Source: Trichomonas vaginalis G3
Taxonomy: Eukaryota; Parabasalia; Trichomonadida; Trichomonadidae
Assembly (NCBI RefSeq): GCF_026262505.1
Contig: NC_067205.1
Coordinates: forward strand, 26,490,556-26,554,555
Length of the DNA stretch: 64,000 bases
Reading direction: 5' to 3'
Below are positions 19,882-29,848 of this stretch, in pieces. The position numbers were made by a program, and so were the translations under genes. Below the pieces are notes generated by a model, which worked only from the letters and a program-made list of their open reading frames with translations, ran no database searches and was not told the origin of the DNA. Within the stretch, counting starts at the first letter, position 1, and each line of letters begins with the position of its first letter.

Positions 19882-20427
19882 ATGCGATCTATTTATGGCG
19901 ATGGATTAGTATCCAGAGGACTTGTTTCCATAACGCAGTCGCAGTGGATAGATCAATATGACATTAATGGTCTAACTAAGCTTTGTGAAAAGAATGATTC
20001 TAACATATGGGCCTTATTGACGAATCCTGGTGGATATTTGTTAATTGATTTAAAAAAGCAATATCCTATTTCGGGAATTTTATTCATGAGCTCTACTTAT
20101 CTTGCGTACCCTTGGTCAAAGCATCCACCATCATACTCATTGCAGTTTTCGAACGATAATAATGTCTTTCAAACTCTTTTTGAAGAGAGAAAATTAACGA
20201 GAATCAATTATGAAAATATATCTACCGAGATTTCCTTCAACAGAACATATAAATATAGGTATTTCAGAATAATGATGCTTGATTTTTCAGATAATTCCAA
20301 AGAACACGGACAATACATTTCTTGGCTTGATTTCTACACGAGTCATGTTCGAAACATTTCATGCCAATGTTTCAAATACCAAAGTAATTATCTATCATAT
20401 ATTTTTATTATTCTGTTTGATAATTGA
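19882..20427 (+). CDS. F5/8 type C (discoidin)-like domain protein
   Basis: The product has 181 residues. Residues 30-155 fit a discoidin/F5/8 type C galactose-binding-like fold: NIWALLTNPGGYLLIDLKKQ (the strand giving the W...G..L.ID core), ISGILFMSS, the SYSLQFSNDNNVFQTLFEE stretch (the typical Y.v..S.Dg..w), and YKYRYFRIMML near the end. Such domains bind glycans, lipids or proteins; trichomonads have many, often with BTB or surface domains. Here only the domain remains: no signal peptide at the start, and a short hydrophobic tail (YLSYIFIILF) at the end. It could be a fragment of a longer gene or a small intracellular protein. Confidence 0.6.
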   Translation: MRSIYGDGLVSRGLVSITQSQWIDQYDINGLTKLCEKNDSNIWALLTNPGGYLLIDLKKQYPISGILFMSSTYLAYPWSKHPPSYSLQFSNDNNVFQTLFEERKLTRINYENISTEISFNRTYKYRYFRIMMLDFSDNSKEHGQYISWLDFYTSHVRNISCQCFKYQSNYLSYIFIILFDN

Positions 20428-21088
20428 GTTTAACTTTTTGCTTTTTAAACAAATTATTGCAATTTCATTATACATCCATATCCATTAAATAGAATGTTTA
20501 AGCTTATCTCAATCGTATTTGTTCGTTTTTCGATCAGTGAAAATTGAATCATCTTCATAGACCGAATCTCCGCATATCATCACTTTAACATATAATACAA
20601 TCACATATATAGCAATATTTTAAGCACATACACTATAAATATTTCAAATTAAAACTTTAAATTTAAATGAATCAGAGATGTGAGAATTTTATTGATGTAA
20701 ATTCTATTAAACTCGTTATATATAGGCAATGCAATAATAGATCACGTGTAATTTAATTATATCGATTTTATAAATTTCTTGCATTTTCTTAAATTGGTTG
20801 TGATTTTTTATTTCATATCTATATGTATATTGCAAATATCAGTGACAAATTACAAGTAAATTCGCTTTCTCAAAATCAATTTTTGTCAAAACGTGAATTT
20901 TACATGACAATGAGCATTATATAAATAGTGTGGTAAAATAATTATCGCTGTTATGTTTTCGAAAAATGAATAAGCTCAGAAATATTGAAATTTGCGTATG
21001 ATTTCTCCTTTCAATTTTTCTCAGAAAAAAATTCTGAGAATCGACCAAACATAAATTGAAAGAGTTGAATAATGCTTTGAAATTGATT
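20428..21088. other. AT-rich intergenic stretch, nothing supported
   Basis: No gene-like frame. A short inverted repeat, TTTTTCTCAGAA...TTCTGAGAA, lies near 21016-21038, in front of the pirin gene. Confidence 0.5.
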
Positions 21089-21103
21089 TCATTTTTATCA
21101 TTC
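21089..21103 (+). promoter_or_regulatory. Candidate trichomonad initiator (Inr) before pirin
   Basis: TCATTTTTATCATTC sits directly before the ATG at 21104. The trichomonad initiator is a TCA(C/T)T(A/T)-type motif within about 20 bases of the start codon, and this fits in place and in part in sequence. It also supports the ATG at 21104 over any upstream non-ATG start. Confidence 0.4.
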
Positions 21104-21726
21104 ATGTATCGCCAAATCAGCAAGGTAAAGCAAGGCTACAGGACACGTGATGGAGCTGGTGTCTCTCTTGTTAGAGTCATTGGAAATGCTGACACAACAG
21201 ATTATGATCCATTTTTAATGCTTGATGCATTTGATTCAACAAATCCAAAGGATTATATGGCTGGATTCCCATTCCATCCTCATCGTGGTATTGAAACAAT
21301 CACATATCTTATTGAAGGAGAGATCGAACACCAAGATTCACTTGGAAACAAAGGCGTCATCAAGGGTGGTGAAGCTCAATGGATGACCGCAGGAAGTGGA
21401 ATTATTCATCAAGAAATGCCTGCAGCAACACCACGTTTGCTTGGAGCTCAAATCTGGCTTAACCTTTCGAAGGAAAACAAAATGGTGGATCCTTCTTATG
21501 GAGATATCAAGAAAGAAGATATTCCAGTTGTTCAGATTCCAAATGGAGAAATCAAGATCATTGCTGGAACATACAACAATATCTCTGGTGCTTTCAAACC
21601 CAAGTATATTCCTGCAACATACTTTGACATCAGACCGGATCCAAATGCAGAGTTTGGAGTGTGGTAGAATTTACGAAAAAGTGACACTTAACCTTAAATT
21701 TCCAAACACTATTTTTTGATTGTATT

Positions 21727-22229
21727 TTGTTATTTATATATTTATTTATATATTTATATATATATGTATATTTATATATGTATATATTTATATATGTATA
21801 TATTTATATATGTATATATTTATATATGTATATATTTATATATGTATATATTTATATATGTATATATTTATATATGTATATATTTATATATGTATATATT
21901 TATATATGTATATATTTATATATGTATATATTTATATATGTATATATTTATATATGTATATATTTATATATGTATATATTTATATATGTATATATTTATA
22001 TATGTATATATTTATATATGTATATATTTATATATGTATATATTTATATATGTATATATTTATATATGTATATATTTATATATGTATATATTTATATATG
22101 TATATATTTATATATGTATATATTTATATATGTATATATTTATATATGTATATATTTATATATGTATATATTTATATATGTATATATTTATATATGTATA
22201 TATTTATATATGTATATATTTATATATGA
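21727..22229. repeat. 18-base AT minisatellite (TATATATGTATATATTTA)n
   Basis: About 27 near-perfect copies of an 18-base unit. All three forward frames are open because 18 is a multiple of three and the unit has no stop; the long Tyr/Ile/Met frames here are not genes. It occupies the first third of the insert in pirin. Confidence 0.95.
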
Positions 22230-22282
22230 ATAAATAATACATCAAACTAGTTTTAGAGTTGATAGTAAGAAGCGAAGAACAG

Positions 22283-22730
22283 TACCAGTAAGATACAGCA
22301 GTAGTAGCTGCTTCATGCTGCATTGAGTATTGTTGAATGATTTGAAGTAGTGGTTTTTGAAATCAGCACCCCTATGAGAGCGCTGGCGACCGAAACACCA
22401 CTAGTAAGATTGTGTATTAGAAACTGCTTCATGCTGTGTTGAGTAAGCTTCGATGTCTTTGTAGGATAGCTTTCTGAGAGCGAAACAAGATAGTGTTGAA
22501 AAAAAAATTTTGAAAATCTGAGAGACTGTGCAAGAGCCAACGACCAAAACACTACCAGTAAGATACAGCAGTAGTAGCTGCTTCATGCTGCATTGAGTAT
22601 TGTTGAATGATTTGAAGTAGTGGTTTTTGAAATCAGCACCCCTATGAGAGCGCTGGCGACCGAAACACCACTAGTAAGATTGTGTATTAGAAACTGCTTC
22701 ATGCTGTGTTGAGTAAGCCTCGATTTCTTT
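22283..22730. repeat. 270-base direct repeat inside the pirin insert
   Basis: A unit starting TACCAGTAAGATACAGCAG at 22283 recurs at 22553 and matches to about 22718. Within the unit the word CTGCTTCATGCTG(C/T)(A/G)TTGAGTA appears twice, so there are four copies in all, suggesting an older internal duplication. The unit also contains GAGAGCGCTGGCGACCGAAAC, echoed as GAGAGCGAAACAAG and AGAGCCAACGACCAAAAC. Composition is less AT-rich than the surroundings. No coding frame is convincing; origin unknown. Confidence 0.85.
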
Positions 22731-23400
22731 ATCAGACCACCTTTAAATTAACCACTCACATTCTCACTGTGGTCCATCAAAAATTTGTAAACTTTATGAC
22801 ATAAAATTATATTATATGCAGGATCCCACCTATTACTTAATCTTTTTGGAATAAATGTTTTATAATATTTATCGATTGATTGTAATTTTTTGTATAAAAA
22901 AGTTTTTTATTTATATTAAAAATATATTCGGTTAATGATATTATCTTATAATTTGTAAATAAATCTAGTAATAAAATAACTTTAATAGTTGGTGTCAATT
23001 TTTCGAAAATTCTGGTTTTTTCAATATCTCTGGTGCTTTCAAACCCAAGTATATTCCTGCAACATACTTTGACATCAGACTGGATCCAAATGCAGAGTTT
23101 GAATTAGAGACTGACCCAGCAAATAATCTTTTTGCTTATTTGTTCGAAGGATCAGCTGACTTTTCAAAGAACCATGATGGAAAGCAAATTGACGCCAAGC
23201 AGGCTGTTCTATTCACATTGGGAAAGATGTTATCAATCAAGGCTGGACAACAGGGTTTGAGAATGATTGTTTTGAGTGGTCCATCCATTCACGAACCAAT
23301 CGCATGGGCAGGTCCAATTGTGATGAACACGAGAGAAGAGATCCTTCAAGCTTACAAAGAACTTGACTATGATACATTTCTCAAACACAAAAGGAATTAA

Positions 23401-25569
23401 TTAAAAGAAAGGAGTAAAAAAATTTAATTAATTTTTATATACATTTATTTTTACTTTTAAATTGATGAATCAATCATTAGTGGTCACTTTACTACAAGAA
23501 AACAACCTTATGGCAAGATTCCTTGAAGCTTCGAATGTATTGAGAGACCTAATTAGATAAATTTCTTCATTCGAACTAATTGGCATCATTGATTTTCCTA
23601 GATTTGATGGTAATAGTATAGAGCGTGAAAGCAATAAAATATAATTAATATCTTATGAAGCATGCTTCTAGAGGGGAGAACTCTCATAGAAGACCATTCG
23701 GAGTTCTGATGCTGAAATCATCCACTAATTTGGACGGAGACACACTATGATTGGCCGGATCAAATCCTGCGAAATATCCTGACAAGTATTAGATGATGGG
23801 TTATTTTTCTAAACTGACATTCTGATCGGTTTACAAATGTCGAATATTTGAACTTTACAAATGTCATATTATTTGATCTTTTCTTGCTCTCATCTCATGA
23901 ACAAGAGAAAATGGTTTTTATCTATATTTTTAGTTTTATATTTTTGTCACGCTACACTTTCAGGATCGAATACTTTCCAAAGGTACATTCACTATTTTTG
24001 ACAAAATTTTAAATTTTCATGGGGTTGTAAATCTTATAATAACTAGATGAATAAGGAATGAATCCCAGTATAATGTGCATCATTATATTAAACACTATAT
24101 GTAAGGCTAATGATTCTATTAACACTTATGAAGATCTATAGTATTTGAGCAGATAAATTTGATAATTTCCAAAACTCTTATATTTCAAAATTAAAGTGTG
24201 CGAATGCATTTAAATGAGAGCAAAAAGAGATTGATGCTGTTAAAACTAGGTGTTAATTTGCAATTATTTCGCATCACAAGAACTACCCAGTAAATTCGGC
24301 TATCTTTCTTTGCAATTATTCTCCATTATACATATAATATAATGGTTAGGGTTTGAAGAAAAGTTACTAGAGAATTATTGACTTTTGAAATAATGCAGAA
24401 TTTTACTTGAAGAAATCATTAATTTATGAGTTCCAAATTGCTAAGCATGACGAAGGATCATTAAATTTGCTACAATTAAATACACTTATTGCAGAATTAA
24501 GATTTTTGAAATTAAAAGTTTGAAATATTGCCTTTTTGAATAAAAATTTAAATTTTATTATATAATCATGATAATATCTTATAGAAATTAAAAGAAAATA
24601 TTTTAAACCATTCAAATATTTTGAATGTCTTATCAATTTAACATATTAAAAGATAGCTTGATTTTATCATCATTAGTTGTTATCAAAGTTTTCTTCTTTT
24701 AATGAACAACAGTAAATGATTTGTTAATTACTTGTCTTCCTTTTTCGCAGCAAAATCGAAAGTTATGATGATAATCTTGCTCTCAATTTTGAAACTCTCT
24801 GATTTACAAGTAAGCATTCCTTTGGAAAAGCAGTCCTATTCTGTTTTCAAGATATTTTAAAGCCTCCATTTCATACAATGCGCAGATCTATTCGAAATTG
24901 CAAGAACTCTCAAGAAAAATGCAGCAGCAAAGAAGATTCCATAGTTTCTAGCATCAAAAATTTACAACCTTAATACAACAGTTAAAGAGAAGCTCGAAAA
25001 GAAAATATTTAACCATAAAGCTGGAAACCATTCGATATCTACTATTGGATCTAATAAAAAGTTAATTATAACATATTTAACATGCTATTTGTTGACTTTG
25101 TTCCATTATATTACCATATATATCTTTTTGAAATCTAAAATATTTTTACGATTTTAACCATGTGTTGTTGAAACCATATATCAATCTTAGCTAAAGTATA
25201 GTTTATGAGTCTGTCACCATCTAACGTATGAATTTTCAAAAATGTCAAATATGTTCATTTTTTCTGTAGATTCAGCCATAATTTCACGTTGTTATACTAT
25301 TCAACTATTATTTAATATTTTTATCGATTTAAATATATGATGAGATGCTTAGTTCTCCTGGAAATCGATTTTTAATCGCAATTTTAACTTTCCAAAAAAA
25401 ATTCAAAAATAAAAATCCCTCTCAATTTTCTAACTTTTATAACTCGCCAAATCTCTAGCCAAATTTTTTTGGCCCGTATAAATATTGTTAGGCACTATAT
25501 AGGGATGCTATTTATCCTATTTTCATCCCATTTTACTGTTATCGCCTAGTGAATGTACCTTTCCAATGC
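23401..25569. other. Long AT-rich intergenic stretch
   Basis: No gene supported. Near 23650-23710 is a small structured patch: the 12-base palindrome GAAGCATGCTTC at 23657-23668, then AGAACTC...GAGTTCT as a stem. Around 24760-24980 sequence of slightly higher complexity (words GCTCTCAATTTTGAAACTC and GCAAGAACTCTCAAG) may be a decayed gene, but no frame stays open. The remainder is A/T-rich. Confidence 0.45.
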
Positions 25570-26229
25570 ATGTTACGCAATATAAATAATGAAGATTTTT
25601 TAAATTCTTTCCTTTATAAGCAACCAAGGATTTCTTACTATGCAATACAGAAAATATCTTATGGTGACGGTAGCGAAACTACATCTATTTATGATAGATA
25701 TCATTTCGATTTTGGATCATGGGAATTCGAGCCAATAAACATTTCGAATAATGAAAATGAAACTATTGTTTGTCTATTGAAAGAGAAATATATACTAAAT
25801 AAGAAAGCAAAAGAAAGATTCAATAAATTTTATAGGGAAATTCAATCTAGAGCTAGCAATATAAAAGATTTTGATAGAATTGAGTACAGTGGCACTGATC
25901 ACCGCTTGGTTTGCTTTAACAAAAATAATTCAAAAATATTCAATTTTTTGACAAGTAAATTTGGTCAATATTTATATTCATTTTCAAGAACATTGAGATG
26001 TAATAAAATTTATGAAAAAATACTCCTTGCACAAGCAGACAAATACATCGAAATTACAGTTGAAAAGAAGATTTCAATCGATGAAGAAGGATTTAAATAT
26101 AAGTTTCGTATAGAAGATTGTGGAGTATCTGATCCACTTTCTAATTCACTAGATGGTGATCGTTCTCCTACATACCTAGATATTTCAATCATATTTTTAT
26201 TGATATTTGCCTATAAAATGTTTAGTTAA
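25570..26229 (+). CDS. Hypothetical protein with C-terminal membrane segment
   Basis: From the first ATG at 25570 the product has 219 residues. I do not recognise it. The first 195 residues are soluble-looking, rich in Lys, Asn, Ile and Phe, with no repeats. The last 20 (YLDISIIFLLIFAYKMFS) are hydrophobic and would make a tail anchor, so a membrane-bound protein facing the cytosol is possible. No upstream signal peptide. Its last 8 bases overlap the end of the minus-strand fragment at 26222, so the hydrophobic C-terminus may be intact but the neighbourhood is rearranged. Confidence 0.5.
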   Translation: MLRNINNEDFLNSFLYKQPRISYYAIQKISYGDGSETTSIYDRYHFDFGSWEFEPINISNNENETIVCLLKEKYILNKKAKERFNKFYREIQSRASNIKDFDRIEYSGTDHRLVCFNKNNSKIFNFLTSKFGQYLYSFSRTLRCNKIYEKILLAQADKYIEITVEKKISIDEEGFKYKFRIEDCGVSDPLSNSLDGDRSPTYLDISIIFLLIFAYKMFS

Positions 26230-26483
26230 CTGCTGTCTCTTCGGCTTCCTTGGCAGCAGCTTCTTCAGCAATCTTAGCTGCAGCTTCTTCTGCAGCCTTT
26301 TCGGCAACTGCAACATCTTCGACGATGGCAGTTTCGCCTTCTGCTGGTGAGGCTTCTTCCTCTTCCTCAATGGCAATGCCAGATAAATCGCGTTCGACTG
26401 ATGAAAGGAATTCGTCAACACACTTGTTGACATCATCCTTAGCAGCACAAAGAGAGGCAGCTTCGGATGGATCTTCTCTGTTG
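26222..26483 (-). pseudogene. 3' fragment of an unknown gene with Ala/Glu-rich tail
   Basis: About 87 residues at the C-terminus of a protein: a stretch around CAAKDDVNKCVDEFLSSVER, then an acidic run and an Ala/Glu/Lys-rich helical tail (EKAAEEAAAKIAEEAAAKEA). Base composition is clearly richer in GC than the neighbours, with Ala codons GCT, GCA and GCC, as in a highly expressed gene. Reading upstream on the minus strand, the frame runs straight into antisense pirin at about 26484, so the 5' part of this gene is missing. I cannot name the protein. Confidence 0.65.
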
Positions 26484-26678
26484 ACATTGGGAAGGATGTT
26501 ATCAATCAAGGCTGGACAACAGGGTTTGAGAATGATTGTTTTGAGTGGTCCATCCATTCACGAACCAATCGCATGGGCAGGTCCAATTGTGATGAACACG
26601 AGAGAAGAGATCCTTCAAGCTTACAAAGAACTTGACTATGACACATTCTATTCCAATGATGAACTTATGTCCATATGA
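26484..26678 (+). pseudogene. Second copy of the pirin 3' end
   Basis: Bases 26484-26647 repeat 23214-23378 almost exactly (residues KAGQQGLRMIVLSGPSIHEP and on). After the shared TTCAAGCTTACAAAGAACTT stretch the two copies part: this one ends YDTFYSNDELMSI, the first ends YDTFLKHKRN. There is no start codon of its own. It is joined head to head with the fragment of the unknown minus-strand gene at a short ACATTGGGA junction. This copy may hold the original pirin terminus, with the copy at 23400 altered, or the reverse. Confidence 0.85.
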
Positions 26679-27000
26679 CATGGATATTTTTTTTTAGATA
26701 TGAAGAATACTATAAACGAATGTAGGAACGGAAAAATATCAAGATATGCAAATAAGCATATCATATTTCTTTTTTGTCCGAATGAGTTGAGTTAAGTTTG
26801 TCGATTTACAGTATGATCTTATGGCAATTCTTTAATTGCGAGGGGAAAAAAAACTTGGTAAACACAAAAGAGCCAGAATTATGTTCATAAAGGTTATGCA
26901 ATCATATGCATATGCTAAGCATATTATATATTTAAAAATATTTTATCTAAATCCGAATTTAAGTAATATATTGATAGTTTATTGTATGTTGAGCAAAAAT
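26679..27000. other. AT-rich intergenic stretch, nothing supported
   Basis: A- and T-rich, with the word GCATATGCTAAGCATATTAT near 26905. No gene-like frame. Confidence 0.5.
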
Positions 27001-27933
27001 TTATGGTTGGAGCAATGGTTTTTCATTCAAATTCGACGTTGATTCCTCTGATTTCGTTTCTGAGAAGACGAAGAATATAATTGCGACAGGAACCATGCAG
27101 AAACCAAGAAGATAGAGCCACTTGAATGGCCTATGAAAGAAAAGAATATCAATAGCTAATGAATAGAAATTTCCGGTTAAATTATTTAAAGTCATTATTG
27201 TTGCATTCGAATGTGGAAGAACAAGTGCCATCATTAGATAAACTAAACCTATTGCTATTGCATAAGCAATTTGCAATCCTATGGAAAGTTTATCCCATTT
27301 ATAATTTTTTAATTCTTTCCATTCAATGCCCCCGCTTAAACCAAACGTTAGTGGAATAGCTAATGTCATAAATTTACAAATATAGAGTACAGGTCCATCT
27401 TCTTTTGCACACTTTTCTTGATAAATTGATCCAAATGCGAAAAGTATCGAAGCACCTAGAGAAATCATGTTACCAACAAATTTACTTCCTTTTGTGCCTT
27501 GGGCTACTAAAACCATTGAAACTCCACCAAGGCCAAATAATATAGCAATAAATTGTTTCCAATTAATTTTTCTTTTAAAGTAAAAATATGACAGCGGTGC
27601 AACCCAAAATACAACAGTCATTGTTAAAAGCATGGCTGATGCAAGTGATGTTTTACTAAAACCTATCATCGCAAGAATATCACCTGGAACAATGAAAATA
27701 GTAACAAAAATGGCATTCCACCATTTTGTTTCGCTCTTATGCCACTTCCAAACAAGAGAAATCCATGCAACGAAATATCCTGTTCCTAATGAAAATATTG
27801 GTAAACCGGAACCGTATTTTTCGGCACGATATGATAAGATAGATCCTGCTGTTGTGACACAAATAGCACATATCTGGAATCCAAAGCATGCTCCCCATAC
27901 ATTTGAGAAAAATCTTTCAATACACTCTTGCAT
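27001..27933 (-). CDS. SLC35F-like transporter (drug/metabolite transporter superfamily)
   Basis: The product has 310 residues with ten hydrophobic segments, as expected of the fold (5+5 inverted halves). Examples are FQICAICVTTAGSIL near the start, WWNAIFVTIFIVPGDILAMI, FIAILFGLGGVSMVLVA and WLYLLGFCMVPVAIIFFVF at the end. The PGDILAMIGFSKTSLASAML stretch (third to fourth segment) and the LVLPHSNATIMTLNNLTGNF stretch in the ninth fit the SLC35F branch of the nucleotide-sugar transporter clan. The substrate is unknown, and the membrane is Golgi, ER or plasma membrane. The tail EKPLLQP is short and cytosolic. It shares orientation with the ZIP gene upstream. The frame is intact, with length near that of the shorter family members. 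Confidence 0.8.
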   Translation of the reverse strand: MQECIERFFSNVWGACFGFQICAICVTTAGSILSYRAEKYGSGLPIFSLGTGYFVAWISLVWKWHKSETKWWNAIFVTIFIVPGDILAMIGFSKTSLASAMLLTMTVVFWVAPLSYFYFKRKINWKQFIAILFGLGGVSMVLVAQGTKGSKFVGNMISLGASILFAFGSIYQEKCAKEDGPVLYICKFMTLAIPLTFGLSGGIEWKELKNYKWDKLSIGLQIAYAIAIGLVYLMMALVLPHSNATIMTLNNLTGNFYSLAIDILFFHRPFKWLYLLGFCMVPVAIIFFVFSETKSEESTSNLNEKPLLQP

Positions 27934-28261
27934 TTTGTGAACTTGATTGTTAAGTGCCTATTACGCTTTTAAAATATTGAGTTCTGGAATTATTTTTCGT
28001 GGCGGCATTATTATTTTTTTCCATAAAAATTCCACGAACTTTCATAAGTTAAAGTATGAGATTTCATATTTTGGAACAATAAATCATGATTATTGCTTTT
28101 AGTGTGAGCTATTAAATGCATTAGTATTATTGAACTCCTACTCGAAATTAAATTCAATTTGAAAAATAGAGAAATGATTAAAGTTTAGAACAAATATTAA
28201 AAACATAAGAAGATTAATTATTAAAAGTGATAGTTTTATTAATTATCCAACATTTATGAAT

Positions 28262-29163
28262 TATTTTGTAACACTTTGTTCAGGGTTCAAAGTTTCGACA
28301 ATAGCAATTAAAAGCATTCATAGGACTCCTATAAAGAAGATGCTGAAATGCCATCCTTTTTCAGATATATTCCATTCTGTTTTATGTGAAAACATTTCAG
28401 ACCATTAGTTACATCCAACAAACAAAAATGTTCCTGCAGAGAAGGCAGCGATTGTTCCCATGACAATTCTGTTTTGCACATGCTTTGTAATTATTATTCC
28501 AACTATTACGCCAACTGGAGACATCAACGTATAGAGAACAACAAAAATCCAGAAAAGTGTTTTTGTTGGTTTATCTTTAAGGATAATCAATGATAACGCG
28601 AAAGCTTCAACTGGTTTATGACCAACAATTGCGAAGAATATTGCAATAATACCATTGAATGTTTTCATGATTCCCAAGGCAAGGCCTTCTATAACAGAAT
28701 GAACGTCCATAATAATGTATAATGATATTGTGGTAATCATTAATCCCTTATTTGATGTTGAAAACATGCCTTGAATTTGTTCTTCGTTTGGTATCTCATT
28801 ATTTGCTTCAAGTGGATTATCTGTTCTAATCATTTCCTTTGCTTCTTCTTTTGATTCACTGGTATCAAACTCTTTATCATGTTCTCCATATGAAAATAAT
28901 TCAACAGCTGTCAATAAAACAAATGTAGAGACTGCAATTGCTGAAGCAAGTGGATAATTATGAAAGCTTCCAATATCAACAAAAGAATCCGAAAGGAAAT
29001 GCGCTAATCCTGCACCAAGGAAGACGCCACCTGCAAGTGCTTCAAGACGAGATTGCCATTTGATTTCACAAATACACATTGGCATCGCGGAACCAATTAG
29101 AGTTGTGAACCATATGATACCAGCCGATATGTACTTTAGGGTTTCTAGCTTGATATGCGACAT
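28262..29163 (-). pseudogene. ZIP family metal transporter, truncated before its last membrane segment
   Basis: From the ATG at 29163 the open frame gives 252 residues and stops at 28405. ZIP hallmarks are present: an N-terminal pair of membrane segments, an acidic loop (EHDKEFDTSESKEEAKEM) in the usual cytosolic position, HSVIEGLALGIM (segment IV, metal site) and HKPVEAFALSL (segment V, metal site). After the stop the same frame continues with convincing sequence (WSEMFSHKTEWNISEKGWHF and a hydrophobic SIFFIGVL...MLLIAIVE, which would be segment VIII), interrupted by a second stop, to a natural end at 28262. Two nonsense codons therefore remove the last helix. Known role of the family: zinc or iron import into the cytosol. 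A shortened protein may be made but is probably defective. Confidence 0.8.
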
Positions 29164-29848
29164 GATTGATACTTTTTAAATTTGAACTCAAAATAGTTCA
29201 ATATTGAATGTTTACGAAATTGAGAACTTATCAAATTTCGGGGATCATAATAGAAAAAAATATGCGCATATCAAGAAACATGTTTCTAAATATTAATTGC
29301 GTCCGTTGTAATAAAATTTTGAATGAAAAATTTTATTGAAAAATTTTCAAGAAAATTTCATCAGAAAATTAATGAATTTGGAAAATAAGAATGTAATTTG
29401 TGAAACATTTAGAGAACTGTGGTTATTTGATTTCGGCAATGATTGAAAGAGAGATCATGTAAAATTTCGTTTGATCAAAAAAAAGTATTGTCATTTTCGT
29501 CTGGAAAAAGTGACAAAAATATTATTATCACCAGCTATCAGAATTATTGAACTATAACTCTATTTTTATTAATTTAAGCGCAATCCTTTCATGCACCACT
29601 TTATTTAATAGCTCCTTGTTCATGATATTATTCTATTTCTAACATCAAATAATTTCATCTTTTCTGTATTTCGAATTAAAATTTTTTTAAAAGCGAAGTC
29701 AAATTGTTTAAGCCATGACTTCAAAATATTTTAAATAAGATACCAAACAATTTTATATATGGTACTTTATTGAGTTACTTACGACAATTGATGAATCCAC
29801 AATCATCAATGAAAGTGTGCTAAATAAATTATACAGTAACATTTAGAT
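29164..29848. other. AT-rich intergenic stretch, nothing supported
   Basis: Between the ZIP gene and the convergent-facing end of the beta-helix gene. It contains the inverted words AAATTTTTCAAGAAAATTT near 29340 but no gene-like frame or repeat. Confidence 0.5.

Larger units (their letters stand above)
21577..23101 (+). repeat. 80-base direct duplication flanking the pirin insert
   Basis: Bases 21577-21656 and 23022-23101 are the same 80 bases of pirin coding sequence with one difference (ACCGG against ACTGG). They bracket the 1,365-base insert. The length is far beyond usual transposon target-site duplications (2-12 bases). A local duplication followed by expansion or filling, or a repair event, is a better explanation than simple transposition. 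Confidence 0.9.
21104..23400 (+). pseudogene. Pirin, split by a 1.4 kb insertion
   Basis: Pirin is an iron-binding double cupin, nuclear or cytosolic, with redox-sensing or quercetinase-like activity in studied members. From the ATG at 21104, residues 1-185 match the family. The four metal ligands are present as His58 and His60 (FPFHPHRGIE) and His102 and Glu104 (GIIHQEMP). After GAFKPKYIPATYFDIRPDPN the frame runs into foreign sequence and stops at 21667. The rest of the protein resumes at 23023 (repeating NISGAFKPKY...) and continues through FLFEGSADF-type and SGPSIHEPIAWAGP sequence to a stop at 23400. Both halves overlap by about 26 residues because 80 bases are duplicated on each side of the insert. 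The metal-binding half could still be made alone, but lacks the second cupin. Confidence 0.85.

Noticed and set aside
21716-22237. Tyr/Ile-rich frames of about 170 codons
   Set aside because: Translations of an 18-base AT minisatellite.
26222-26557. A 111-residue minus-strand protein beginning MDGPLKTIIL
   Set aside because: Its first 25 residues are antisense pirin; only the Ala/Glu-rich tail is a genuine gene fragment.
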